Shown here piece after piece: positions 51,346 to 59,300 of a stretch of DNA of 64,000 nucleotides (its first letter is position 1; every line of letters starts with the position of its first letter). Source of the DNA: Bacteroidota bacterium (GTDB taxonomy: Bacteria; Bacteroidota; Bacteroidia; Bacteroidales; JAAUTT01); contig JAUZOO010000001.1 in assembly GCA_030706405.1 (NCBI GenBank), forward strand, positions 391,762 to 455,761, written 5' to 3'. Below the pieces are notes generated by a model, which saw only the letters and a list, made by a program, of their open reading frames with translations, was not told the DNA's origin and did not search any database. The position numbers and the translations under genes are program-made.

Positions 51346-52201
51346 CATATGTGTTAAATGAATCTTTAATCTTTATTTCGTTTGGGGTAATGTTTAATAC
51401 GGGGATGCAGGCCGTATTCAAAACCCGTTGTGCAAAATTTCCGACAATCAGGTTGGTTAGCGTGTTGTTTTGCTCGGTAATAATCGAAATCATGTCGGCG
51501 CCTATTTTATTGGCATAATCCACCGTAATATCCGCAACATTATCTCCAAAAACAGTTTGGGTTAGATGAGGAATATTATGTTCTTGCAAATAAGCGCATA
51601 CTTGTTTTGAATATCCTTTAAGCCGCTGGAGCACTCTGGCATTATGCGATGAAGAAACCTCTATTACATGAATTTCGGCCCCGAACAGCCGGGCAATTTC
51701 GGCGGTCATTGGTACTTTTTGCCGGGTTTCGGGCATATTGTCGATAGGCATAACAATTTTTTTGATATCAGAAGGAACGCCGCATTTACGTATGGTAATA
51801 ACCGGACGGGTTGTCGCTGAAATAATCCGCAAGGCATTGCTTCCAATAAAAAGTTCTTCAAACCCCGATGCTCCGTGAGTCGACATGGAAATAAGCCCTC
51901 CCTTATACGATTCAACCTGTTCTACAATTTCTTTATAAACTTTGGGACCTTTTTTGATGATATACCTTAGTTTCGAATCATTCCCGAGTTTTGGGCTATA
52001 TGCTGCAACGAGTTTCTCAAGTTTATCATTGGCACTGTTATACTCTTCCCGCGTTTCGTTAGGGAAGTTTTCGGATACTCTTTTTTGTATATATACCATT
52101 TGGATGTTAACACTCGTCTTGGTTGAAAATAAAGCTGCAATATCCAGTCCTTTAATTGAATCATCAGAGAAATCGATGGGAACTATAAAATTTTTTATCA
52201 T
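51338..52201 (-). CDS. Tandem universal stress protein
   Basis: A 287-residue protein with two UspA folds. Domain 1 (about 1-142) starts IKNFIVPIDFSDDSIKGLDIA and has SMSTHGASGFEELFIGSNA, the ATP-type GxxGS.. loop region ending in TTRPVITIR. Domain 2 (about 147-275) begins IKKIVMPIDNMPETRQKV and ends VGNFAQRVLNTACIPVLNI, with a more degenerate nucleotide loop. Two-domain Usps are common in Bacteroidota and may bind ATP or AMP; the stress signal is unknown. It stands alone between convergent and divergent genes. Confidence 0.93.
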   Translation of the reverse strand: MIKNFIVPIDFSDDSIKGLDIAALFSTKTSVNIQMVYIQKRVSENFPNETREEYNSANDKLEKLVAAYSPKLGNDSKLRYIIKKGPKVYKEIVEQVESYKGGLISMSTHGASGFEELFIGSNALRIISATTRPVITIRKCGVPSDIKKIVMPIDNMPETRQKVPMTAEIARLFGAEIHVIEVSSSHNARVLQRLKGYSKQVCAYLQEHNIPHLTQTVFGDNVADITVDYANKIGADMISIITEQNNTLTNLIVGNFAQRVLNTACIPVLNITPNEIKIKDSFNTYGE

Positions 52202-52319
52202 GCAAAAGGAGGTTTAATTTATTTAGCTAAAATAATGATAAATTGAACAACGCCGGAGCGACGGGCTTCAAAAAAGATATTTTGTTTTTAAATTTACAGT
52301 TAGCGTGAAATATTATTTA

Positions 52320-52327
52320 TATTTTTG
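52320..52327 (+). promoter_or_regulatory. Candidate -7 element for the ROK gene
   Basis: TATTTTTG (TAnnTTTG) ends 34 bases before the ATG at 52362. The -33 position reads CAGT rather than TTG. Confidence 0.4.
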
Positions 52328-52361
52328 AACACTAATAACCTTAATAACATTTATAAAGTAT

Positions 52362-53321
52362 ATGAAATCAGTAGTAATAGGAGTAGATATCGGTGGCACA
52401 TTCTCAAAATTTGGAATTGTTGACCGTGAAGGAAATATCCTGGTGGAAGGGTCAATCCCAACCGACACTTTCGAAAATGTAGTTGATTATCAGAAAAGTC
52501 TTTATGAAGCAATTGAAAAAGCCATTGCTCCTATAAAGTCCGACATTGATATCAAAGGAATTGGATTTGGTGCTCCCAATGCAAATTATTACAAAGGAAC
52601 TATTGAGTCTGCAGCCAACCTGAAATGGAAAGGTGTTGTACATTTTGCCGAGTTGTTCAAGAAATATTACAACTTCCCCATTGTACTTACCAACGATGCT
52701 AACGCGGCTGCTATTGGCGAAGGCCTTTACGGCGGAGCTAAAGGTATGCAGGATTATATCGTAATCACCCTCGGTACCGGGCTTGGAAGTGGTATTGTTG
52801 CCAATGGCAAGATGATTTACGGCTTTGACGGTTTTGCCGGTGAGCTTGGCCACGTAATGGTTGAACCTAACGGACGTAAATGTGGTTGCGGAAAATTAGG
52901 ATGCCTCGAAACTTATGCCAGTGCAACGGGTATTAAACGTACTGTTTTTAAACTTCTTTGCGACATGACCGACGAGAGCGAACTGCGCCAGTATAATTTT
53001 TACGAATTGACTTCGGAAAAAATTTACGAAGCAGCCCTCCGTAACGACCCGGTTGCTCTTAAAGCTTTTGAATTTACCGGAAATATTCTTGGCGCTAAAC
53101 TGGCCGATGCCGTTGCCTTCTCAACACCCGAAGCAATATTCCTTTTCGGAGGTTTGGCCAAAGCCGGCGAAGTCCTTTTCAAACCAATCCGCGAAAGTTT
53201 CGAAGCTAATTTGCTCCCGATTTACCGGAACAAAATTAAAATCCTTCCTTCGGGATTACAGGATAAAAACGTGGCCGTGATGGGAGCCAGCGCCCTCATC
53301 TGGAAAGAGCTCGGAAATTAA
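52362..53321 (+). CDS. ROK family sugar kinase (glucokinase-like)
   Basis: A 319-residue ROK kinase. The phosphate motif VIGVDIGGTFSKFGIVD opens the protein; NDANAAAIGEGLYGG contains the catalytic region (LTND aspartate), ITLGTGLGSGIV is the second phosphate motif, GELGH gives the zinc-binding His, and CGCGKLGCLETYAS (about residues 177-190) the Cys cluster. Adenosine motif is FLFGGLAKAG. No HTH domain, so it is a kinase and not a ROK repressor. Glucose is the likely substrate in Bacteroidota, but specificity is not proved here. Its stop overlaps the stop of the convergent Nif11-like gene by four bases. Confidence 0.92.
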   Translation: MKSVVIGVDIGGTFSKFGIVDREGNILVEGSIPTDTFENVVDYQKSLYEAIEKAIAPIKSDIDIKGIGFGAPNANYYKGTIESAANLKWKGVVHFAELFKKYYNFPIVLTNDANAAAIGEGLYGGAKGMQDYIVITLGTGLGSGIVANGKMIYGFDGFAGELGHVMVEPNGRKCGCGKLGCLETYASATGIKRTVFKLLCDMTDESELRQYNFYELTSEKIYEAALRNDPVALKAFEFTGNILGAKLADAVAFSTPEAIFLFGGLAKAGEVLFKPIRESFEANLLPIYRNKIKILPSGLQDKNVAVMGASALIWKELGN

Positions 53322-53584
53322 TCCCGGCTCGCACCATTGTTTGAAAGTACCACCATTTTAAACCAGGAAGCCTTCTCCAACAGGTCGAAGGCTTCCTGTT
53401 GTGTTTGACACCGCACGTGAAGGCTTCGTTCGGCCTCCTCAAATTCCCCGAGACTAAAGACGTATCCGTTTTTTTTCAGGCATTCTTCCAGTTCTGTACT
53501 GTTGGTGCATCCGTACAATTCCTTACGGAGTGCTTTATTATCCCCTATCGTCTGTAACAGATTTATAGCGTGTTGTATTGGCAT
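53318..53584 (-). CDS. Nif11-domain small protein
   Basis: An 88-residue protein when started at MPIQHAINLLQ (ATG 53584). The longer frame would overlap the NifX-like gene. Residues 5-50 resemble the Nif11 domain: INLLQTIGDNKALRKELYGC, then TELEECLKKNGYVFSLGEFE, with the typical GY.FS turn. The C-terminal 35 residues (RSLHVRCQTQQEAFDLLEKA then SWFKMVVLSNNGASRD) do not look like a natural-product core peptide. Nif11 proteins occur in nif clusters and as leaders of peptide precursors; the neighbours (NifX-like, nitrogenase-associated ArsC-like) favour the former. Stop codon overlaps the convergent ROK stop. Confidence 0.7.
   Translation of the reverse strand: MPIQHAINLLQTIGDNKALRKELYGCTNSTELEECLKKNGYVFSLGEFEEAERSLHVRCQTQQEAFDLLEKASWFKMVVLSNNGASRD
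53364..53398 (+). terminator. Perfect inverted repeat inside the Nif11-like gene, possible ROK terminator
   Basis: CAGGAAGCCTTC (53364-53375) and GAAGGCTTCCTG (53387-53398) form a 12-bp stem with an 11-base loop, 43 bases past the ROK stop, followed by TTGTGTTTG. It lies in the Nif11-like coding sequence, so the same DNA would code on one strand and fold as a terminator on the other. Confidence 0.5.
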
Positions 53585-53600
53585 GTTTTGAAATGTTAAG

Positions 53601-53987
53601 TTAGGAACATTTAGACCCACAAGATCCACAACTACCTGCGCATTCCCCTACCATAAGCGATTCCATGGCATCGAACGGTTGCAGCTTTTTATTTTTAACC
53701 ATCTCGATGTTGTCTTCCATGCTTTTGCCAATGGCCTTTAACGTTTCAATGTTATTTTCTTTAAAAACTCTGAGCGACATATAACTGTAGAACGGACTAA
53801 CCACCATTTTCAGTCCCTGCGATGTCATCACGTCTAGGAAACAATGTAATCCGATGCTTCGTTCTATTTCAGCTAATTTGAATGTTTCGGTTTTTCCGGT
53901 CGAATCGTCATAAATACCGATGATGGGCGAGTGGGCAAAATCGCTTGCCAGTTCGCTTTTACTTCTGAGTGGAAATGCAATCTTCAT
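53601..53987 (-). CDS. NifB/NifX-family cofactor-binding protein
   Basis: A 128-residue protein of the dinitrogenase iron-molybdenum cofactor family (PF02579 type). Landmarks: MKIAFPLRSKSELASDFAHS with a conserved His-Ser segment, the IIGIYDD strand, KMVVSPFYSYMSLRVFKENN, and IETLKAIGKSMEDNIE. The C-terminus has an added Cys-rich tail (GECAGSCGSCGSKCS, five cysteines in 15 residues) that could bind a metal or cluster. Members carry or deliver FeMo-co-type clusters or act near them. It sits second of three nif-accessory genes on the minus strand (16 bases before the Nif11-like ATG). No nifHDK is in the window. Confidence 0.82.
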   Translation of the reverse strand: MKIAFPLRSKSELASDFAHSPIIGIYDDSTGKTETFKLAEIERSIGLHCFLDVMTSQGLKMVVSPFYSYMSLRVFKENNIETLKAIGKSMEDNIEMVKNKKLQPFDAMESLMVGECAGSCGSCGSKCS

Positions 53988-54053
53988 AGCGTTAAGTTTT
54001 AAGTTACATTTTTGTTGACTGAATTAATATTTGGAACATTTTTGTCGGTTTTC

Positions 54054-54455
54054 TCAGCAGGAGTTTTGGGAAGCCTGATGAGGACAGGAAAGGACTCCGC
54101 TAATGTCTGTTCCTTTCAGAAGTTTTTCGACCAACGGATTGTCAAAACCGCTGCAAAATTCACCGTTAGCTTCAATTAAAGGACGTTTTATCAGAAAATT
54201 ATCGGCAATCATTTCGGCAATGGCTTCGTCTCTGCTTAACACGTGTGGGTTTATCTCGCCGTTTTTAATGCGTGGAGCCGTGTAGTTGAACCACTCGCAA
54301 ACAGGTTTGTCGCCTAAAAATTCAAGAAGCATGGAATCCGTCCAGTGCGTGGAAAAAATGTCATAAACTTGCAGCGTATATCCTTTTTCCAAAAACATTT
54401 GCTTTTGTTTGGTGTTGTTAACACATCCGGGTTTTTCGAAAAATCTGATAAGCAT
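54054..54455 (-). CDS. ArsC/Spx-like nitrogenase-associated protein
   Basis: A 133-residue thioredoxin-fold protein of the ArsC family. It begins MLIRFFEKPGCVNNTKQKQM, where the single Cys sits in the first-loop position of ArsC-type proteins, then WTDSMLLEFLGDKPVCEWFN, and LIKRPLIEANGEFCSGFDN (the PL.. cis-Pro-like motif and glutathione-loop equivalent). It resembles the nitrogenase-associated subfamily by its overall plan and by the GDKPVCEWFN stretch. The function is unknown. It is first in the apparent operon with the NifX-like and Nif11-like genes (66-base and 16-base gaps). It has no clear promoter match. Confidence 0.78.
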   Translation of the reverse strand: MLIRFFEKPGCVNNTKQKQMFLEKGYTLQVYDIFSTHWTDSMLLEFLGDKPVCEWFNYTAPRIKNGEINPHVLSRDEAIAEMIADNFLIKRPLIEANGEFCSGFDNPLVEKLLKGTDISGVLSCPHQASQNSC

Positions 54456-54624
54456 AAGCCTGGGTTTTGAAGGTTTATGATTTTTTTACAAGCTTTGTGC
54501 CGTTTGTTTTATGTGGTTGTTTATTAATTGCTTGTAGATTAATTGAAGCGGATTTTATAGTAAAAAAGTTACATTTAGGTTTGGAACGTTGAATTGATGT
54601 CGCCGGTAAATTATTGCAAATTAT
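54456..54624. other. Divergent intergenic region upstream of the nif-accessory operon and metK
   Basis: Part of a 325-base gap between divergent genes. It holds no gene. CAAATTATTTG at 54617-54627 is a perfect palindrome overlapping the metK -33 TTG. The rest is AT-rich without a recognised element for the minus-strand operon. Confidence 0.5.
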
Positions 54625-54654
54625 TTGTCTGTTATTTTGGATTGACTAATTTTG
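54625..54654 (+). promoter_or_regulatory. metK: Bacteroidota promoter for metK
   Basis: TTG (54625-54627), 19-base spacer, then TAATTTTG (54647-54654), the full consensus for the primary sigma factor of the phylum. The transcript would start at about 54661, exactly where the leader's outer stem begins. Confidence 0.7.
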
Positions 54655-54660
54655 CCACCC

Positions 54661-54744
54661 GTAAGAGGTGGAAAGATTTGTATTGATTGCAACCACAGAA
54701 AAAAATGCTAAACCGAGGTTTTCTGGAATTTCAATTCATCTTAC
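54661..54744 (+). promoter_or_regulatory. metK: SAM-II-like riboswitch candidate in the metK leader
   Basis: The 120-base leader carries, in order, GTGG (54668-54671), GATTTG (54675-54680), TTGCA (54687-54691), CCAC (54693-54696), an A-run and TGCTAAA (54706-54712). GTGG pairs with CCAC as the SAM-II P1 stem, GATTTG and TTGCA are conserved loop words, and GCTAAA is the hallmark tail of SAM-II, a SAM-sensing class. An outer helix GTAAGA (54661-54666) with TCTTAC (54739-54744) encloses it. The pseudoknot pairing was not established by eye. A SAM sensor on the SAM synthetase gene would be feedback control. Confidence 0.65.
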
Positions 54745-54780
54745 CATCCCAAAGTGTATTAATTTAATATTTAAATTATC

Positions 54781-56046
54781 ATGGGATATTTATTTACGTC
54801 TGAGTCCGTATCTGAAGGACATCCGGACAAAGTTGCCGACCAAATTTCCGATGCTTTATTGGATGAGTTTTTACGTAGCGACCCCAATTCGAAGGTGGCT
54901 TGCGAAACCTTATGTACCACCGGTTTGGTAGTATTAAGCGGCGAAGTACATACCAATGCTTATGTTGATGTTCAGAAAACTGCCCGCGAGGTTATTAAAA
55001 ACATCGGTTACACCAAGGCCGAATATATGTTTGACTGCGGTTCGTGCGGGGTTATTTCGTCAATCCACGAGCAGTCGCCCGATATTAACCAGGGTGTGGT
55101 TCGTAAAAGTGAAGAAGAGCAAGGCGCCGGCGATCAGGGTATGATGTTTGGCTACGCAAGCCGCGAAACCGATACTTACATGCCGCTTTCGCTCACATTG
55201 TCGCACGAACTTCTGCGCGAACTTTCTTCAATTCGTCGCGAAGGAGTGCTAATGACTTACCTTCGTCCCGATGCAAAATCGCAGGTAACCATCGAGTATG
55301 ACGATAACAACCAGCCGTTACGCGTTCATACTATCGTCGTTTCTACCCAGCACGATGATTTCGATAACGACGATGCTATGCTTGCCAAGATCAAGAAAGA
55401 TGTTCAGGAAATTTTGATCCCACGCGTAGTTGCAAAACTTTCGGATCGTAATCAGAAACTTTTCAAGAACGATTATATTCTCCACGTAAACCCAACCGGT
55501 AAATTTGTAATCGGTGGACCTCACGGTGATACCGGTCTTACCGGACGTAAGATTATCGTGGATACGTATGGCGGAAAAGGAGCCCACGGTGGTGGCGCTT
55601 TCTCCGGAAAAGATTCTTCGAAAGTTGACCGCTCAGCCGCCTATGCAGCCCGTCACATCGCCAAAAATCTTGTGGCTGCCAGTATTGCTGATGAAGTTCT
55701 GGTACAGGTTGCTTATGCCATTGGTGTAGCTAAACCGGTAGGTTTGTATGTAAACACCTATGGAACTTCGAAAGTAAAACTTTCCGACGGCGAGATTGCT
55801 GTTAAGGTTGAAAAGCTTTTTGACATGCGTCCGTTCGCCATCGTAAAACGTTTTGGGTTGAAGAATCCTATCTTCCTCGAAACCGCTGCTTACGGTCATT
55901 TCGGACGTGAGCCATTCACCAAAAATGTTACTTTCTATACAAACGGTAACGGTAACGGAGCCCAAGCTTATGAAAAAGAAGTAGAATTTTTTGCCTGGGA
56001 GAAACTTGATTATGTTGATGCTATAAAGAAAGAGTTCGGATTGTAA
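54781..56046 (+). CDS. metK: S-adenosylmethionine synthetase
   Basis: A 421-residue MAT that makes SAM from methionine and ATP. Landmarks: [17 protein letters not shown] (13-29) with catalytic His and metal-binding Asp, IHEQSPDIN, the [12 protein letters not shown] gate region (GDQG), [17 protein letters not shown] with the phosphate-binding loop, [20 protein letters not shown] and [13 protein letters not shown]. The start [13 protein letters not shown] is the normal N-terminus. At 421 residues it is slightly longer than the E. coli enzyme (384), with an insertion near residues 160-200 ([20 protein letters not shown]) and a C-terminal extension, as in other Bacteroidota. It is preceded by a strong promoter and a SAM-II-like leader. 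Confidence 0.97.
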   Translation: MGYLFTSESVSEGHPDKVADQISDALLDEFLRSDPNSKVACETLCTTGLVVLSGEVHTNAYVDVQKTAREVIKNIGYTKAEYMFDCGSCGVISSIHEQSPDINQGVVRKSEEEQGAGDQGMMFGYASRETDTYMPLSLTLSHELLRELSSIRREGVLMTYLRPDAKSQVTIEYDDNNQPLRVHTIVVSTQHDDFDNDDAMLAKIKKDVQEILIPRVVAKLSDRNQKLFKNDYILHVNPTGKFVIGGPHGDTGLTGRKIIVDTYGGKGAHGGGAFSGKDSSKVDRSAAYAARHIAKNLVAASIADEVLVQVAYAIGVAKPVGLYVNTYGTSKVKLSDGEIAVKVEKLFDMRPFAIVKRFGLKNPIFLETAAYGHFGREPFTKNVTFYTNGNGNGAQAYEKEVEFFAWEKLDYVDAIKKEFGL

Positions 56047-56072
56047 TCCGGATTCCTTTTATCTTTTTATGG

Positions 56073-56108
56073 AAACCCTGCAATGGCTATGCTGTTGTGG
56101 GGTTTTTG
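56073..56108 (+). terminator. Possible intrinsic terminator after metK
   Basis: AAACCC (56073-56078) can pair with GGGTTT about 24 bases on, followed by TTGG; the stem interior (TGCAA with TTGTG) has mismatches. It lies 27 bases past the metK stop. Moderate support. Confidence 0.5.
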
Positions 56109-56179
56109 GTTGTTACGGCTCAAAATTTGTGCGAAAAAGAATTAATTTAGAGTCCTGATTAATCAGGTAATAGCCATAT

Positions 56180-57416
56180 ATGGGAATGAAAGAATATGCC
56201 GCTGAGTTAGAGAAATTTTCGAAGGTAAATGATGTCTATCATTTTGTTGGTTCAACGGTATTAAAGAAGATTAAGAAGTCGGTTGTTATCCTGGTTCAGA
56301 TTGATGAGAAGCAAGACAAAGCGTATGTGGTAGATCTGATGGGCCTTAACATGCCGTGGTTTAACCGGCTCACGACTATTTTGAATCTTAATCCCATAGG
56401 CAAGTTTTTCGAAATCACTGAAGAGGGACGCAAGTATTATTATTCCAACAGTGCTAAGCGAAAATTTAAGAACGACTTATATTCTTTTGCCGACGGTCAG
56501 ATTCCTGCCTGGGCATGCCGATCGATTGAAATTTTGTTCGGAATAAAGGATATTTATACGCTCGGGATTAATTATAATTCCTATCCTATTGGCTCGGTTA
56601 TGGTGTTTCCCCGGGGCGATGGAAAAATTGAAGATTTCCCGGAGATAGAAGAATTTGTGGCTCTTGCCTCAAAATATCTGTATAAAATACTAATTGATAA
56701 TAAAAAACGTCTTCGGATACCCGAGATAAAGGATGATGTGACGCAATCCCTGATACGGAATATCAGTCACGAAATCCGTACCCCGTTAAATGCCATTTTG
56801 GGAATGATGCAAATTGGTACTCAAATGGATATGACTGACGAAATTAAAGCAAGTTTCGCAAAAAATATATGGAACAGCGCTTATCAGTTAACCCATACCG
56901 TCGAGAATCTTATAACGCTTTCCGAGCTGGAAACCAATTCGGTAATGTTTCGGTTTAAAAACGAAAACGAAACAGTTATCTCATCCGTTATTGAGGCTGT
57001 TACCGAAGATGTTCTTAAACTGTATCCAAACCGTCATATTCACATTAACAGGGTTAATGTTGGGTAATTCAAACCAAATAGTGTTTGTTGATAAGTATCG
57101 TTTAAAACATGTCTTTTCAGAGCTGTTGGATAATGCTTTAAAGTTCTCCGAAAAGGATATTGAAGTTTATTATGAGGTTGCCGATAAAATAATCGTGCAG
57201 GTTAAGGATTTTGGAATTGGAATTTCGACAAAGGAGCAGCAATATATTTTTGAGAATTTTACCCGTTTGGAATCGCCCGATCGGATTTACCGCGGAACAG
57301 GACTTGGATTGTCCATTGCCAACCAGATTATCCAAAATCATAACGGCACATTGTCTGTTGATTCCGAACCGGATAAAGGTTCCGTTTTTACCGTCACACT
57401 GCCGTTTTACGATTAA
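56180..57416 (+). pseudogene. Sensor histidine kinase broken by a single-base frameshift
   Basis: Frame one (56180-57067) encodes a GAF-like N-terminal domain (about 1-180, no membrane helix) and HisKA with phosphoacceptor His in NISHEIRTPLNA, and stops at TAA 57065. The HATPase continues in the next frame from about 57063 (N-box FSELLDNALKFS, DFGIGISTKE, GTGLGLSIANQII) to 57416. Removing one G from the GGG at 57062-57064 restores GTT-GGT-AAT and joins the halves as VNV-GNSNQIVFVD. Neither half alone would be an active kinase. A sequencing error, a true mutation or a +1 programmed shift are all possible. The intact product would be about 411 residues, with no receiver. Confidence 0.85.
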
Positions 57417-57429
57417 ACAACAATAAAAT

Positions 57430-58689
57430 TCAACGCTGAAGTTCTCCTTCTTCTTTTTGGTTGTGCAGCATAAGCTTTTCCTGGATCTCCGTCCACATTT
57501 CGTGGTACGTTTTGTCGTCCGAGGCTGCCCAGTTGCCATTCATGCCGTCGAGTTTGTCGGTTGAGGTGGCTGCGGTTTTTTCAAAGAATTCGCGGATTAC
57601 CTGACTTTCGCGTTCGATGGTAAGCTTCTTGTAAAGTTCCAGTTTATTAAGCATGATTTCCTTATCAGTAATTGCTTGCTGAACTTCTTTTTGAATAGCC
57701 ATATCAACTTTGCTGCCGTAGCCGTTCGTGTCGAGCAGGAGCTTGGCGATTAAGGCCGAGAGTTCGACCAGCGTTAGGATAATCATCAGCAGAAAATAAC
57801 GGTTGCGCAGCGTATGGGTGGTATCTTTGTCGATAAGCGATTGAAGGGCTTCGGCCTGAATCAGAAACCCCTGGTTCTTACTGTTTGTGATAAATTCGGT
57901 AAGCTGCGTATTGATGATCTTTTGCAGCGAGTCGATACGACCGTCTAACCGTTTTAGCTCTGGTGCTGTTTCGGATTTTAGCTGGTTGTATTCCTCGTTA
58001 TTTCTCAGATATATCGATTCTTTCTTCTGAGAAACTGTGTTGTAGCCCCAGCGGCCAGTTCCGGCCGAACCGTCCATTTCGGTTTTAAACGATTGTTCGT
58101 TTTGGGCAAGTTCCTGTTGTTTTTGGGTGAGCTGGTTTATGATGTAGCTGCGTTTGTCCTGCAGGTCTTTTAGTTCGGCGCCATAAATGCGGTCGAGTTC
58201 GGCTTTTCGTTCCTGGTTTTTCTTGTCAACGAGTATGGCGGCCTCGCGTTTTACGTCGGGCTCATAAAGTTTTAAGATGATGGGCTGCGAAAGGAAAACG
58301 CCCAGCAGCAAAGCCAATGCAAAACGGAAGATGAGCGCCCCGACATTCCGTTTGCCATACGACATGGAGCAGATAAGCGCCCGGTCGAGCGAGAGGATGA
58401 ACATCCCTGCAAATAGTCCGCACAGAACGTTTATCCAGCCGTTGGTGGTAACGGTTGAGAAGAAAAACGTCCAGGCAAGGGTGGCATAGATGCCGACCAT
58501 GAGCAGCATGGACCCGATGACAGTAGCTCGAAACCTGTCGACATTGGTTTGGGCAATAATGTTCTTCTGATGTCCGGAGATTGCCCACAGAAATTCGTTA
58601 AAACGTTCTTTTTTATTGGAGTTCAGTTGCGATAACTGTAGGTAGGCTTTTCGGGCCAATACCTGTAAAAATTGCCTTAGTCTTTTCAT
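57430..58689 (-). CDS. DUF4407 family membrane protein
   Basis: A 419-residue protein of a family common in Bacteroidota. The first 50 residues are cytoplasmic and basic. Three hydrophobic helices follow (ATVIGSMLLMVGIYATLAWT, INVLCGLFAGMFILSLDRA, LIFRFALALLLGVFLSQPII). Residues about 140-290 are a long charged coiled-coil (DKKNQERKAELDR, DLQDKRSYIINQLTQKQQEL), then a fourth helix (YFLLMIILTLVELSALIAKL) and a charged C-terminal helix. The DRALI segment after helix 2 is a DUF4407 landmark. Function is not known. It is convergent with the broken kinase (13-base gap). Confidence 0.85.
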   Translation of the reverse strand: MKRLRQFLQVLARKAYLQLSQLNSNKKERFNEFLWAISGHQKNIIAQTNVDRFRATVIGSMLLMVGIYATLAWTFFFSTVTTNGWINVLCGLFAGMFILSLDRALICSMSYGKRNVGALIFRFALALLLGVFLSQPIILKLYEPDVKREAAILVDKKNQERKAELDRIYGAELKDLQDKRSYIINQLTQKQQELAQNEQSFKTEMDGSAGTGRWGYNTVSQKKESIYLRNNEEYNQLKSETAPELKRLDGRIDSLQKIINTQLTEFITNSKNQGFLIQAEALQSLIDKDTTHTLRNRYFLLMIILTLVELSALIAKLLLDTNGYGSKVDMAIQKEVQQAITDKEIMLNKLELYKKLTIERESQVIREFFEKTAATSTDKLDGMNGNWAASDDKTYHEMWTEIQEKLMLHNQKEEGELQR

Positions 58690-58917
58690 TCGTTCTTATT
58701 TTTCAAACCTCAAGGCGGCCATACCTGCGTATGGTAAAATGTTGACTTTCAGAAAACGTAAAAACCGTCCGAAATGTTTCTTTTTTATGCAGGCGCAAAA
58801 ATACTTTTTATTTATAACGTGGCAATTTGCTTTTTTCGTCTTGCTGCACGATGGTTTTTTTTGTGCAATGACGATGCCGGAGCTCAATGCCAGCACCGTA
58901 ATTATTGGGGTTAAAAA

Positions 58918-59246
58918 ATGACTGTCAGTTTCTATGCTGACGAAAATTTTGAAGCATTTTAACCGTCAATTTCCATCTCGCAAAATTGCAGGACGATAAT
59001 TGACGGTGAGTTTTCATCTCGCAAAATTGCAGCCTCGCAATTGACGGTCAATTTCTATCCTGCAGAAATGCAGCGTGAAAATTGACGGTGAGTTTTTATC
59101 CTGCAAAATTGCAGAGCGATAATTGACGGTCAGTTTCCATTCCGCAGAAATGCAGCGTGAAAATTGGCGGTCAATTTTCATCCTGCAAAAATCCTGACAC
59201 ATAATTGACGGCCGTTTTCTACGCTGCAAAAATTCGAGGACAAAAA
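58918..59246. repeat. Intergenic array of eight 41-bp units
   Basis: In the 611-base DUF4407-gldA gap the segment GTCAATTT or GTGAGTTT (and variants) starts at 58924, 58965, 59006, 59047, 59088, 59129, 59170 and 59211: eight units, every step exactly 41 bases. Each unit holds two dyads, TTGACGGTCAA-like and CTGCAAAATTGCAG-like. First and last copies are most diverged. There is no spacer structure and no credible coding sequence (41 is not a multiple of three). The word TTGCAGGACG is shared with the 20-bp array at 20.4 kb. The rest of the gap holds nothing I can identify. Confidence 0.92.
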
Positions 59247-59300
59247 ATTTAATGGAATGGGATGATTTTTTTTATCGAAACTGAATAAATAGCCAATTTT

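Noticed and set aside
53318-53584. Nif11-type leader peptide of a lanthipeptide-like precursor
   Set aside because: There is no GG-type cleavage site followed by a Cys/Ser/Thr-rich core, and no modification or export enzyme nearby; the neighbours are nif-accessory types.
54661-54744. SAM-I (S-box) riboswitch
   Set aside because: AGGTGG, GCAACC and TGCTAAA look S-box-like, but the GGG/CCC core of P2 and the ACC/GGT P3 pairing are absent. The order GTGG, GATTTG, TTGCA, CCAC, GCTAAA fits SAM-II better.
56991-57416. Independent small ATPase gene in the second frame of the broken kinase
   Set aside because: Its first 25 or so residues overlap frame one and make no sense as a protein; the HATPase part begins exactly where frame one ends, so it is the other half of the kinase.
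59014-59229. Open frame of 71 codons on the minus strand within the 41-bp array
   Set aside because: It is a by-product of the repeats; the period is not a multiple of three, so the frame changes from unit to unit, and composition is not protein-like.
58918-59246. CRISPR array
   Set aside because: The whole 41-bp unit is related from copy to copy, with no unique spacers, and no cas genes are near. The substitutions are spread along the unit.
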